Of a stretch of DNA of 64,000 nucleotides, positions 38,425 to 47,877 are shown in pieces. Source of the DNA: Galaxea fascicularis (taxonomy: Eukaryota > Cnidaria > Anthozoa > Scleractinia > Euphylliidae). The stretch is from NCBI GenBank assembly GCA_948470475.1, contig OX419337.1, positions 20,578,806 through 20,642,805 on the forward strand, read 5' to 3'. Under the pieces are notes generated by a model. It was given only the letters and a program-made list of their open reading frames with translations. It searched no databases and was not told the origin of the DNA. Both the position numbers and the translations under genes were made by a program. Each line of letters starts with the position of its first letter. The first letter of the stretch is position 1.

Positions 38425-38651
38425 ATAGGAAGCTTAAGCAAAGGCGTTTTTGAGCGACGTACGCCAACCGGAAGTGAAGCGTTTCCTTTTCGAACTGCCT
38501 TGACGCTACCACATTTGTACTGTTCAGCGTATTTTTCTCTTATAGAGACGATTTGCTAGAGGATTTGGGTGAAATCACTGCCCAAGAATACGAAACATCA
38601 ACTTCCGGTTGACGTACGTCGCTCAATAACGCCTTTGCTTAAAGTGCCTAT
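38425..38651. mobile_element. MITE with ~50 bp terminal inverted repeats
   Basis: The left arm (TTAAGCAAAGGCGTTTTTGA, then GCGACGTACGCCAACCGGAAGT) recurs inverted at the right (ACTTCCGGTTGACGTACGTC, then GCTCAATAACGCCTTTGCTTAA). About 227 bp, non-coding. Confidence 0.85.
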
Positions 38652-39413
38652 GAAGTAAAAAAAAAAATAATTTTGTCCAGTTTGTTTGCTTATGTCTTGA
38701 TGAACGCAGCTAAACGGTTTTGACCGACCAAAAGCACTTTCTTGCCGTATTTTTAGAACCTCAAAGTTTGGATTTCGCAATCTGAAATGGGTCCGTTTCC
38801 TCAATGCGCGCGGTCAAATCGCTTATCTTACACAGGAAGTGACGTAGTTGGTGGTTCTGCACAGTGTCGTGGCGGATAAGAGGGCAAAGAAGGGAGCTCA
38901 GAATTATTGCGCGGCCGGTGGCCCCAATAAAGTCAATTGCTCCAACAAAACCGGAACGCCTGGATTTTCCACGCATTAATTTCCCAAGGAGGAAAGTTTG
39001 CGGCAGAAATGGACGCGATTTGTCCGGATAAATCGGAAAGATTTCGTGCCTCAGGGTACCCACACAAACTGTGTGACCTTTTGTACTTGGGAATATCGAA
39101 AATGCTCATACATTCGTAAGAGAGATTTTACAATTGCAAAGTTTGCATTTACGTCACTTTATAGAGACAAATGAAATTTAGCAAAAATGTCTCTCTGTAT
39201 ATATTACAGAAGCGAAGGACTTTGCAGTGAGTACTGCGATGAACATACTTTAATATCAAAATAAACGCATTATTGCCTGAAATGCTGTGTGTTGTCGTTC
39301 TTGTAGCTAAAAATGGCGAAATTTGGCCATTTTGCGGATTTTGCGGTGGACCTTTATACCTGAGCGTAAACGAGAACAAAATTTTTGTGATTTATCGTGG
39401 GGTCGAGTCACTG

Positions 39414-39670
39414 TTAGACTGCAAAACAGTCGTATTTTTTGCGAACGCGAGCGACGGTGTCGGTCCATCTTCGAACGAAAGGTCTGGAGCGAGTGTAAAA
39501 ACGGCGAGGGAGAATGAGGAGAGACGCTAATTATTTTAAAACTATTTTTAAAAATATTTTCTCGCCTCACACGCCCTGCGGGCGTGTGAGGTTCGCGCGA
39601 CACTCGAGAATCACGCTTACGGCGCTTCGCGCCTTCCGAAACAACCGAAAACGACTGTTTTGCAGTCTAA
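39414..39670. mobile_element. MITE with TTAGACTGCAAAACAGTCG ends
   Basis: Left TTAGACTGCAAAACAGTCGT and right ACGACTGTTTTGCAGTCTAA are exact inverted repeats. A second inverted pair of GC-rich sequence (GCCCTGCGGGC) lies in the interior. About 257 bp, a repeat type I know from coral genomes. Overlapping open frames are by-products of this structure. Confidence 0.85.
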
Positions 39671-40028
39671 ATCACTGTACAACTGATAACATGGATTTAT
39701 ATAGCTACAATAGTAACAATAAGTACTTCTGTGAAAAAGGCTGATAACAAGATGCTTTATTAATATTTATCTCATTAATAGCAATAATCTTCGAATTAAC
39801 CGCCGGTGGACAACAGTGAGGGGCCCCAACGGAAACAATAATTCCGTCCTCATGGGGGATTTAAGAAGTTTATGGGACTTGTAGTTATCGGATTTACGGT
39901 TTGCAATGTAATTCAGAATTTAAGCTTTGTAGTGTTTTGAGAATCCCACAAAGCGCCACTGTCTTTCTTACCACAGAATTCATGTGTTGAATATATAATC
40001 CAGGTGATGTGATCAACAGAAGGTATGA
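39671..40028. other. region beyond the ribozyme end of the Penelope element
   Basis: Probably holds the 3' boundary of the Penelope-like copy followed by host DNA. No coding sequence is supported. Confidence 0.35.
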
Positions 40029-40100
40029 CTTGGCATTTTTATTACTAACTAGTTTCGTACCGCACGGGAAGTGCAGCACTCATCAGATAAAATAGCCAAA
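40029..40100 (-). ncRNA. type I hammerhead ribozyme
   Basis: Minus strand. Stem I is 40100-40087 with 40042-40029 (six pairs, a 2x2 internal loop, six more pairs). The core CTGATGA is at 40086-40080. Stem II is 40079-40057, nine pairs (including G-U) closed by TTCCC. The core GAAA is at 40056-40053. Stem III is three pairs (ACU with AGU) with loop AGUU, ending in GUA, so cleavage is predicted 3' of the A at 40043. All invariant core bases are present. Its place about 105 bases after the stop codon of the Penelope-like ORF fits the known occurrence of hammerhead motifs in Penelope-like elements. Confidence 0.88.
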
Positions 40101-40206
40101 TGCAAAGATCGTTTCAAGACTCGCTGACTACAGACGCGCGTGCGTGCACAATTTGAATTTAAATTTTAACAGCTTTTGGCGCGCGGAATACGCACTTGAA
40201 CAGTTT

Positions 40207-41853
40207 TTAGCGCGTGACAATAGCAGGCTTAAAGTTCTTTAGAAGAAATTTGTTTGCGTGCCTACAGGAAGTCACCAGTTCGTTACGCTTGTTCAAGGTC
40301 GCCAGTTCCGGTTTGCAAATGATAAAGAACTTCTCCCACAGACACAAATTGCAGCGGTTTGAGGCAGGGCAATATGGAGAGGTTTGCTTTAAAATCCTCC
40401 AGGCGATCTTGAATTTCGACCTTGCTTCCTTCAAATTCCAAACATGCTTGCTGAGCTCAGTGCAGTGTCTTTTGCTGGGGTCGCTAAAAGAAGATTTGTG
40501 GTTGGCAAATCTTGCTTTGAACGAGGTCTCCGTGAGCCCGACATACGTTTGGGCTGGCCTGCTGTCTTCCGTTGTCACTGTTGCTTGGTAGACAACGGAT
40601 GATTTTAGGCAATTCCCGGTCATAGGGCAGTCAGCTGGTCTTCGGCAGTTGCATGCTTTCAAGATTGGTGGTGCGGTTGTTTTCTGCAACGTTGATTTGT
40701 TGCGACCATCAATTTTCTGCTTGAGGTTGGGCATGCAACTGTAGCTGATCTTGACCGTGTTCCGGTTGAAGATCTTGTGGAACACGTGGCTTTCCGGGAA
40801 CTCTTCGTCGAGGATCTTGAGAAACGCTCGCCCAACATTTGTAGCCACGTTCATGCTAAAGGGTGGATTGTACCAGATGATGTTTCGCTGGCGGTTTTTT
40901 CTGTTGGAGCTCGAAGGCTGCGCAAGGTTTGGTTTGAATGTGAGACGATGATTGTATCCGCTGTCATCTAGGGCTTTCTGATAGAGAGGCACTGCTTCGT
41001 TAAACGACTGTTCATCAATTGAAATTTCTGACAGTCGTTTGTTGATGGATTTCGGGATGTTCTCGATGATACGCGGTGGATGGTTTGACTTCCTATTGAC
41101 GTAGAGTGGAATGTTTCCGGGTTTGGTGTAAGCCATGTATTTCCCATCAGACAGGTTGAGGGTGACATCGAGGAAGTTGACGGTTTTTTTGTTGGCTTCT
41201 ATTGTAATTTTCAGGCCATAACTACTGAAAATACTGCACAGATCTTTTTTGATGCACTCTGTTTGCCGTGGTGATGCTTTGGATATCCCGAGGCCGTCAT
41301 CTCGGTACAAGCCAAAATCGCATGTGCTGCCAAACTTTTCTTTGATTTTGTGTAGGAGGTAAGCACCGACAAGCTCGCAAGATTCAGCACCGTCATAGCT
41401 CCCCATAGTGACGTCAAAAAGATTTGATGAGGTTTTCTTACCCCATGGTTCACCATAACTATAGAGGAGAGAACTTTTGGCTTGAAGGATGATATGCCGT
41501 TCATTGTCGGTTATGGAATCATATGCGGATGCAAACTGCAGAGCTTCACTTAGCAATTCAACTGAAATCGATGGGTAAAACTCAACTACATCGAATGCAA
41601 TGAACGAGTACATACCCTTGTGCTGAATGTTATTGAACCAAGATAAAACAGCCTTGGTATTTTTCCATTGATTTAGCTCAAGGTTGTTAGCAAGTCTGGT
41701 GTTGATGCGGTCAAGGAGTTGTTTGCTGATTTTGCCAATTTCAGCCTTCGCTGGATTGATAAGGCGACAGGTAGGGTTGTTGACAAAGTTAGGCTTGTGA
41801 TCTTTGAGGGTAATAAAGGCTTCACGTTTTGCATATATTTTATATATATTTTA
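40207..41853 (-). mobile_element. Penelope-like retroelement ORF (reverse transcriptase + GIY-YIG), 5'-truncated
   Basis: One frame stays open for 549 codons from 41853 to TAA at 40207; the first ATG within it is 41613. In order: AFITLKDHKPNF and CRLINPAKAE (N-terminal RT motifs), FDVVEFYPSI, YRDDGLGI (the RT catalytic aspartates), a linker with CNCRRPADCPMTGNC (zinc-knuckle-like cysteines), then VVYQATV and YVGLTETSFKARFANH, the GIY-YIG nuclease signature with its conserved arginine and histidine context. The upstream part of the RT is lost, as expected from incomplete target-primed reverse transcription. No internal stop or frameshift is seen, so the copy is fairly young, but without its 5' part it is not autonomous. 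Confidence 0.88.
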
Positions 41854-42144
41854 TCTCTCGAGCTGGTCTGATCCCACGACAAGCGATGGGCTCCTGGCGA
41901 TGTATTTGACACAGGAGCCCATGGGCTCCTGATTTGACAGGATTACGTGTTCCTCAGATCGAGGAAAAGGCCGGGGTGGGGAGGGACGAATTCTAACGAA
42001 GAGATCATTAGAAAAGTGATGACTTTTCCAATGGTCCCTCCCCAGGGAGCGTCTTTAAAAATGGGTGAGATTATGCTGAATGCTGGATCTCCAAATAGAA
42101 GAATGCCAGAGTAGCACAGTGGCATGTATGTTTACCTCCAAAGC
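41854..42144. other. junction upstream of the Penelope-like element
   Basis: AT-rich at 41840-41860, then a short local repeat of GGGCTCCTG/CAGGAGCCC at 41886-41932. No gene. Confidence 0.35.
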
Positions 42145-42424
42145 CGCGGCTACACGAACAATTTTTTGGTTGCTGTGGTGATGCGACTTTTTTTTTAATA
42201 TTACGCGTCGCCACCGCGCGGTGAAAATCACATTTGTAGCCACCCTCATGCAAGCGCTGTGATGGCGACAACAGAAAAATCGCGAGAAATTCAATGAGTT
42301 TAACTTATCGCGACAAAATTACACACTTTGTCACTCTTGTAGCCACCACCGCGCGCCAGCGACGCGACAATTTCCAGAAAAATTGGTGAGCATCGCAAAC
42401 AAAAAATCGCTCGTGTGTCCATGG
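42145..42424. mobile_element. MITE-like repeat
   Basis: The left end CGCGGCTACACGAACAATTT and the right end around AAAAAATCGCTCGTGTGTCC form an imperfect inverted pair. The interior holds repeated CACCGCGCG and TGTAGCCACC blocks. About 280 bp, non-coding. Confidence 0.6.
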
Positions 42425-43294
42425 AAGAAGGGAATAGATGGGATATTCATGGTTTTGTGGCAAGACTGAACTACGAAAATCACCCTTATTTAAGTGAGCC
42501 TGTCTGGGGGTAACGAACTTAACTATATTGTTGCTGTGGTAAGTTCCTAACCCTCATGCTTTGAAAACCCTAACTTGCACAGGCAAGCTCTCTGGCTAAA
42601 ACTATCGAAAAGGTTTTCAAGATTAATATTTTCAGGCTTATCTGGTAACTGGGTAATTCACATGACCAGAACAAAAACAAAAAAGCCTAAACCGCGAACG
42701 GTGCCAGTAAACTTCTGGATATCGCAAATGGTGTCGATGGTTGCTGATTGCCAAGGTGCAAAACTTTACGTATCGATTGTTTGAAATTCGCGTTATTGTG
42801 ACGGTTATGACGTCATGAGCACGCAAATTCATACAATTTTGTTATCATCACTATAATTATGTACATTAACAGCAACTGCTTACGTAGGCTTGTAAAGAAG
42901 GCTAGAATCACCAAATTTATCTCTCTGCTGTGCGGTTGGTGCCTGGAACGAGTTGCGCATGCCTGAAAGAGTACTTCTCAGGCTCCTCTGCCACTTAAAT
43001 GGAAGAGCTGTTCATGGGGACGAGGAGGGACGAGTGGAAAGTTACTTGAGCCCTCCATACATAACGTACCTACCCTGAATAAACAAAATGGACGAAAAAC
43101 ATTACGTAAGGGAAGATGATGAACACGAACAGCGCTATTCACAATCAGACACCGTTATCTTGGTATCCTCAACACAAACATCAGGTTTGTAATGTGTAAC
43201 TAATTCATCTGAACAAATCTCAGTATTTCCATGAAGTTAAGCAGGTTTGGATAGGCAAATGTACAAGCTTATTATTCGCAGAAGTTGTGACGTA
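42425..43294. other. no recognisable feature
   Basis: No exon with supporting splice sites and no named repeat. Confidence 0.35.
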
Positions 43295-43564
43295 GAGTGG
43301 CGCCCGGCGTTGTCAATCAATGGTTTCCGATCGATTGATTGCAATCAATACAATCAATAATAATCAATAACAATCCATTGATTGTTATTGATTGGTGCAA
43401 CCAATCAATAAAAATCGATAATCACACTCGGAGTCTTAATTCTTATTGATTACCATTGATTTCTATAGAAAATCATTGATTAATAATTCATTATGCAACT
43501 TTCTGGCGCGTGTTAGCGTGGGCGTGCTTCATTGGTCCCGGGCATATTTACACGTCCAGGGTAA

Positions 43565-43840
43565 TTGGGTAATTCGATTGCGCACTTTTATCCTTGCACT
43601 TCAACCGGGATTCCCAGAACACACTTGTTACGGAGTTTGCTTGTTCCAGAGATAGCGAAGCAAGTTGAATTGTCAGTGCGCTGTGTAGTCAAGGGCTATC
43701 ACGAATGCCCTTTTGAAGTGAATGTCGGAGAAATGTTCTACGCATTCAAGAAGAGAGGAGAACGTGGGAATGCGTTCAGAGTTACGAATGATCGGGGGCA
43801 GCTCGGCCATCTCCAAATCGAGCTTGTTGGTCCTCTTTAA
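43565..43840 (+). CDS. HIRAN-like domain ORF inside the transposon
   Basis: The frame reads VRCVVKGYHECPFEVNVGEM, then a charged stretch, NAFRVTNDRGQLGHL, and ends shortly after at TAA. This matches the general HIRAN pattern (a V+GY/H start, GE in the middle, NA..V....G..GHL near the end). HIRAN domains, as in HLTF, bind DNA 3' ends, and stand-alone forms occur in many anthozoan repeat-associated proteins. Only one short domain of about 55 residues is present, with no clear ATG in good context. It may be a gene fragment captured by the element or the relic of a longer protein. Confidence 0.5.
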   Translation: MGNSIAHFYPCTSTGIPRTHLLRSLLVPEIAKQVELSVRCVVKGYHECPFEVNVGEMFYAFKKRGERGNAFRVTNDRGQLGHLQIELVGPL

Positions 43841-43916
43841 CCCTTACACAAAGAGATTACTGTGTAAGTTTAAAAACGCCACAATACATTACAAGGGAAG
43901 CACATTTTCCTTTTAA

Positions 43917-44004
43917 CAATTATTCTACTATCTTCCCTTTCGGTTGCACGGGTGAATGTTCAATTATTCTGCTATCTTCCCTTTCGGTTGCACGGGTGAA
44001 TGTT
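43917..44004 (+). repeat. 44 bp tandem duplication
   Basis: Two adjacent copies of a 44 bp unit containing CTATCTTCCCTTTCGGTTGC differ by a single base; they lie inside the HIRAN-carrying element. Confidence 0.85.
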
Positions 44005-44534
44005 CAAGATGTATGTTCTTGGCCTGCATGCGTATATTCAGGCAGCATGACAGTGAGCAGACAAAAACAATTTCCTCAACTAATTAACAAGCTGGAAGAG
44101 AGTGACACTGAAGAGACTTAAAGAACAAACCATTCAGTTTGGGATATACCGCCCTTTGCAGATTATATGATTAGAATTAATGACAATTTTGTTCTTGTTT
44201 CGAGACGATCAGAGTCTAGTAATTTAAGTGAGCTTTTAACAGTAATAAGGGTAAAAATGCTACAAATTTAACATAAAACACAACAAATAAAGATAACTGA
44301 ATGGTTTGTTCATTCATATGGTGCGTGTTATTTAAGAAAACGACAAATTTCATAATCAATAAAAATCAATAATAATCAATAACAATCGATGAAAATCAAT
44401 AGAAATCGATAGTCACACAACTTTTAGGCATTGATTTTTATCGATTTCCAATACCAATCGATTAATTGTCATTGATTATTATTGATTATTATTGATTTTA
44501 TCGATTATCGGAAACCATTGATTGACAACGCCAG

Positions 44535-44842
44535 GAGTGGCGTTGCACAGTTGTTGAATCGCAGAATCAGACAAATTACAATACTTTGATAAATTAATTG
44601 AGACTAATTTGGAATAGTTTGGCCTTGCCGGTTTTGCACAGTACGCAAATAAACATCTTTTTGGGACGCTGTCTATGTAGGCATCCCAGCCACACTGGCT
44701 TTGTCGAGCCTGTGTGCTCAACCCTAGCCAGACCTCTTTCAAAAATTATGTTGTTTCTAGCTTGCATTAATTCTGTTAGCATATCCGCATATCCCTTAAT
44801 CCAGCTTTCCCAAAAACAAACTAAGTTCAGGTGCATTTTGTA
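44535..44842 (-). pseudogene. frameshifted coding-like fragment next to the transposon
   Basis: The minus strand from 44836 reads a coding-like frame (FWESWIKGYADML, then ARNNIIFE) and continues in another phase from 44742 (WLGLSTQARQSQCGWDAYID, KYCNLSDSAIQQLCNAT) up to the transposon junction at 44534. It has the look of a broken exon or retroelement piece. I do not recognise the protein. Confidence 0.3.
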
Positions 44843-44859
44843 ACCCTATGCAAGACTGA

Positions 44860-45420
44860 ACTCTGGGCGGTACCTCGAACGGGTCTCCCGTTCGTACCGA
44901 CTCCTTTGGGCAGCATTACCTACATTCTTTTGTTTTTTTGTTTGCAGTTGCTTACTGGTATTTTGTTTTACTGTATATTTGTAATTCATGATAATTAAGC
45001 CTAATAAAATCAATTTTAAAAAAATTAGAACCTATCCCAGACACACTATTTCCAGAAACTTGGTAAATTTTCTGTGTTGATTTTCTTGAGCATCAACTCC
45101 CAGGAAAATAGCTAAATTCTTCAAGCAATATTATTGATCAGCTCTTGAAAAATGACACCCAATTCTAAACCAAAATTCTCCAATTTCCATACCCTATCCC
45201 ACACCAAACTGCTTGAAAACACTATTGGTTAAACCATTGCTAAATCAAAACACTGCTCTTGAATAAAGCAGTTTACTTAATTTATTGTAGTTTTAGATAG
45301 TTTATATTGTGATTTTTTGTAAATAGTATTTTATAAGTAGGGATGTAATGGTTAGATTTGATTTACTGCACTCATCCATATGGCTTACATGTATATATGG
45401 GAGTTACCCCTGATAATGAT
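44860..45420. other. repeat-like spacer
   Basis: The stretch 44860-45015 (around CGAACGGGTCTCCCGTTCG, ending in AATAAAATC) looks like the 3' tail of a retroelement on the plus strand. The rest is unremarkable. Confidence 0.3.
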
Positions 45421-45870
45421 CTACGAGATGCTGTTTATCAGGAACATAAAACCAAAACTCAACACGCAGTCGAATTCAGTCCATGCCAAACTTTTTGCAT
45501 AGCAAATTATTGAATACTTTAACTCCTTTTTCAATTCCCTAAATATTTTCACACCATTGCTACGATATATGTAATCAATTCTATCATGAATTTTGAACTT
45601 GGAGTCATCAAAACACCATTCACACTTTACATCGCTCATTTTAATTCTAAAGTGCTTGACAAAGCCTTTTGTTATCGGTACCCCTTTCCCCAGGAAATAA
45701 TGCAATGTTCTTCTCAGCCAGAATTCATTTACTTTACCTGTTTCCAGGGTCAAAGGAAGAATTTTCGAACTTCGGTTGTAGTCCATCTGTCTGTTGGAGC
45801 GAATTCTTGTGAGTAACACAAAGTATTTTTTGCTTGATTTGTAGAAGTGTGTGTATCCAAGCTGGTTCCT
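45421..45870 (-). pseudogene. unidentified coding-like frame
   Basis: A minus frame open for about 145 codons, including KVNEFWLRRTLHYFLGKG and VKCEWCFDDSKFKIHDR, ending at TAG 45421. It has the balanced composition of real protein, but no family is recognised and no splice model is found. It may be part of a retroelement or a lost gene. Confidence 0.25.
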
Positions 45871-45923
45871 TTTTTGTTCACCCTTATAGTGTGCAGTCAG
45901 TTTTAAAGATATATATGTTATTC

Positions 45924-46054
45924 ACCGGCCGGGAGGTCCGTATTGGGAAAAACTGTGTCCTCTGTCTCAAGTACGGCCCTCTGGCTGCGGCCTCAGGCCG
46001 TACTTGAGACCTCAGGCACAGTTTTTCCCAATCAAACCAACCAAGGCCGGTGAA
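45924..46054. mobile_element. foldback repeat
   Basis: TTCACCGGCC to CTGTGTCCTC at the left pairs with CAGGCACAGTTTTTCCCAAT to GGCCGGTGAA at the right. A second inner hairpin (TCTCAAGTACGGCC with GGCCGTACTTGAGA) completes a 130 bp stem-loop. It is a common cnidarian palindromic repeat type. Confidence 0.8.
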
Positions 46055-47870
46055 TAAGATTTTTATTTATTTCTAAATTCTATTTTTAGAAGGTAGGAGA
46101 AACTATTAAGAAAAACTGGAAAAGTCATGTTTTTATTTTACACATTGTCTCATCAACATGTCAACAACTGTACAATAAAACGATAATAAAAAGAAGTTTT
46201 GCTTTCAAAAGTCAACAAAAAACAATTACGGTAAGACAAATTTGCTCTTTCAATTCACAACTTCACTCTGCACTTAGCGTAGTTGGTTACCATGACCATG
46301 GTCAGGAGATAGGAAAATACTGCCCGCTCCCAGAACCGCCCGCTCACGATCAAAGAAATAAATAATAAACATTTTCAGTTACTATTCCAAAGGGTATGAA
46401 AACTGCACAGTGAACGTTTAGCACAGCAGTTGAATCCAAGGGTTTGTTTACAGTCTTAGAGGAATTTTAAGTTAAGGGAATGATTCACTTGGTGTTTTGA
46501 TTTTGATCAATTGATCAATCAATCAATCAATCAGTTTATTATTAATTTATTGATTTGTTTCTTTGCAGGTGATATGCAAAATATATTGTTCCAATTGTGG
46601 TTGTGAATTGTGCAATCATCCTCCTGTTGGTGTTTCTTCTCTAATACCCATCGCATTGGATATTTATAAAGACATGCTATGTTAAAGGCTCAGCTTTATG
46701 GATGAATACCATTAAAATTCCAAGCCTACATGTACAAGTAATAGATGCAAAATGCATGTTATTTTCAAATGACGGATTTTTCCTAAACTGAAAATATTTC
46801 AGAGGACTGTCCTGATGACACTTTGTGAAGTGGAAACTGTTCTTCAACCAATCAGACATCTAACAAAACTGCCAGAAAAAAACAATTAACCACAAGAGTT
46901 ATCAACAACAGATTGCAGTTGAGCCACACTGTATCTGATTGTTTTTTGTTTTTCAACCCAATATACATCCCAAAAATATTTTCTGAGTTTCACAGTAAGC
47001 ACAGGAGGTTAATGGAGAATATTCTTTTTATTCAAGAGGCCATTCAGATATTTGGATGTCAAGACTGGCACTCTATGTTTAACAATTACAGGTAACTGGG
47101 GGAAGGGGCTAAACAGAATTTTATCACAAACTTAAGTGATAGGAAAATCATTAAGACCAGTTTACAATGTGCCAAACAGCTGAACATAGAAAGGTTGTCA
47201 AATTCTGAATTGAAAAGAAAAGCAGCACTGCCTTCTGAAAGGTAAAAAACAATGATTTCTTTAACGGTGATGGAATGAACTGTAATAAAATTTTGAAACA
47301 AACTATGACCCTTGTCTCCAGTTGCTTTACCCAGGAGCCCATGAATTCATGGGCTACTTTACCATAAGGGAAGTGAACCCACTGAAATATATACTGCTCA
47401 GTTCAGAAAGTGAAATAAGCCAGAAGAAAATAAACAAGCAAAGATGAGGCATTTATTTCAAATACATAAGGGAACCACAGGAATTAAATAATTTTATACC
47501 AATGGAGTGTTGGGCACACCTGTGGATAGAGGTTTTGCATGCTCAGATGACCCATTTACACTTTGGATACTTTTCAGTAATGTACTGTCAGTCATTATTA
47601 CAAACTTGTGCAGGGCCTTTTTAACATGTTACAGAAGATTGGCCATGATGTAACAAAGCAATGTGCAGCCTTTAAACATTTAAAAAAGAACATCAGAAAT
47701 TAACTTGGATATCTTTACATGCTTGATGCAGAGTACAGAGTAAAAATATGAGTTAGCTCACTTATGCAAGCTTCTTCAACTGCACTGAGTTGTTAAGTTG
47801 GTAGAACCATTTCTGCTACTTCAGTTGCTCTTGTTTGGACCGGTGTTCTTGTGTTTCCTATTAAAATTGC
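46055..47870. other. no recognisable gene
   Basis: An (ATCA)n-type run lies near 46503-46534. Short open frames have no recognisable domain. The 3' end of the POLR2K transcript should lie in the upper part of this stretch. Confidence 0.35.
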
Positions 47871-47877
47871 ATGGCTG

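Larger units (their letters stand above)
43303..44534 (+). mobile_element. inverted-repeat transposon carrying a HIRAN-like segment
   Basis: The ends GGCGTTGTCAATCAATGGTT (43306 on) and the complement of the sequence ending at 44532 are inverted repeats. The octamer GAGTGGCG flanks both sides (43295-43302 and 44535-44542), which looks like an 8 bp target-site duplication of hAT type. About 170 bp inside each end are dense ATTGATT/AATCAATA repeats. The interior has a HIRAN-like open frame and a 44 bp tandem duplication. No transposase is visible, so movement would depend on an element elsewhere. Confidence 0.7.

Noticed and set aside
39273..39744. Several overlapping frames on both strands
   Set aside because: They cross the TTAGACTGCAAAACAGTCG MITE and its internal palindromes.
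40214..40971. Plus-strand frames at 40214-40591 and 40751-40971
   Set aside because: Antisense shadows of the Penelope-like reverse transcriptase ORF.
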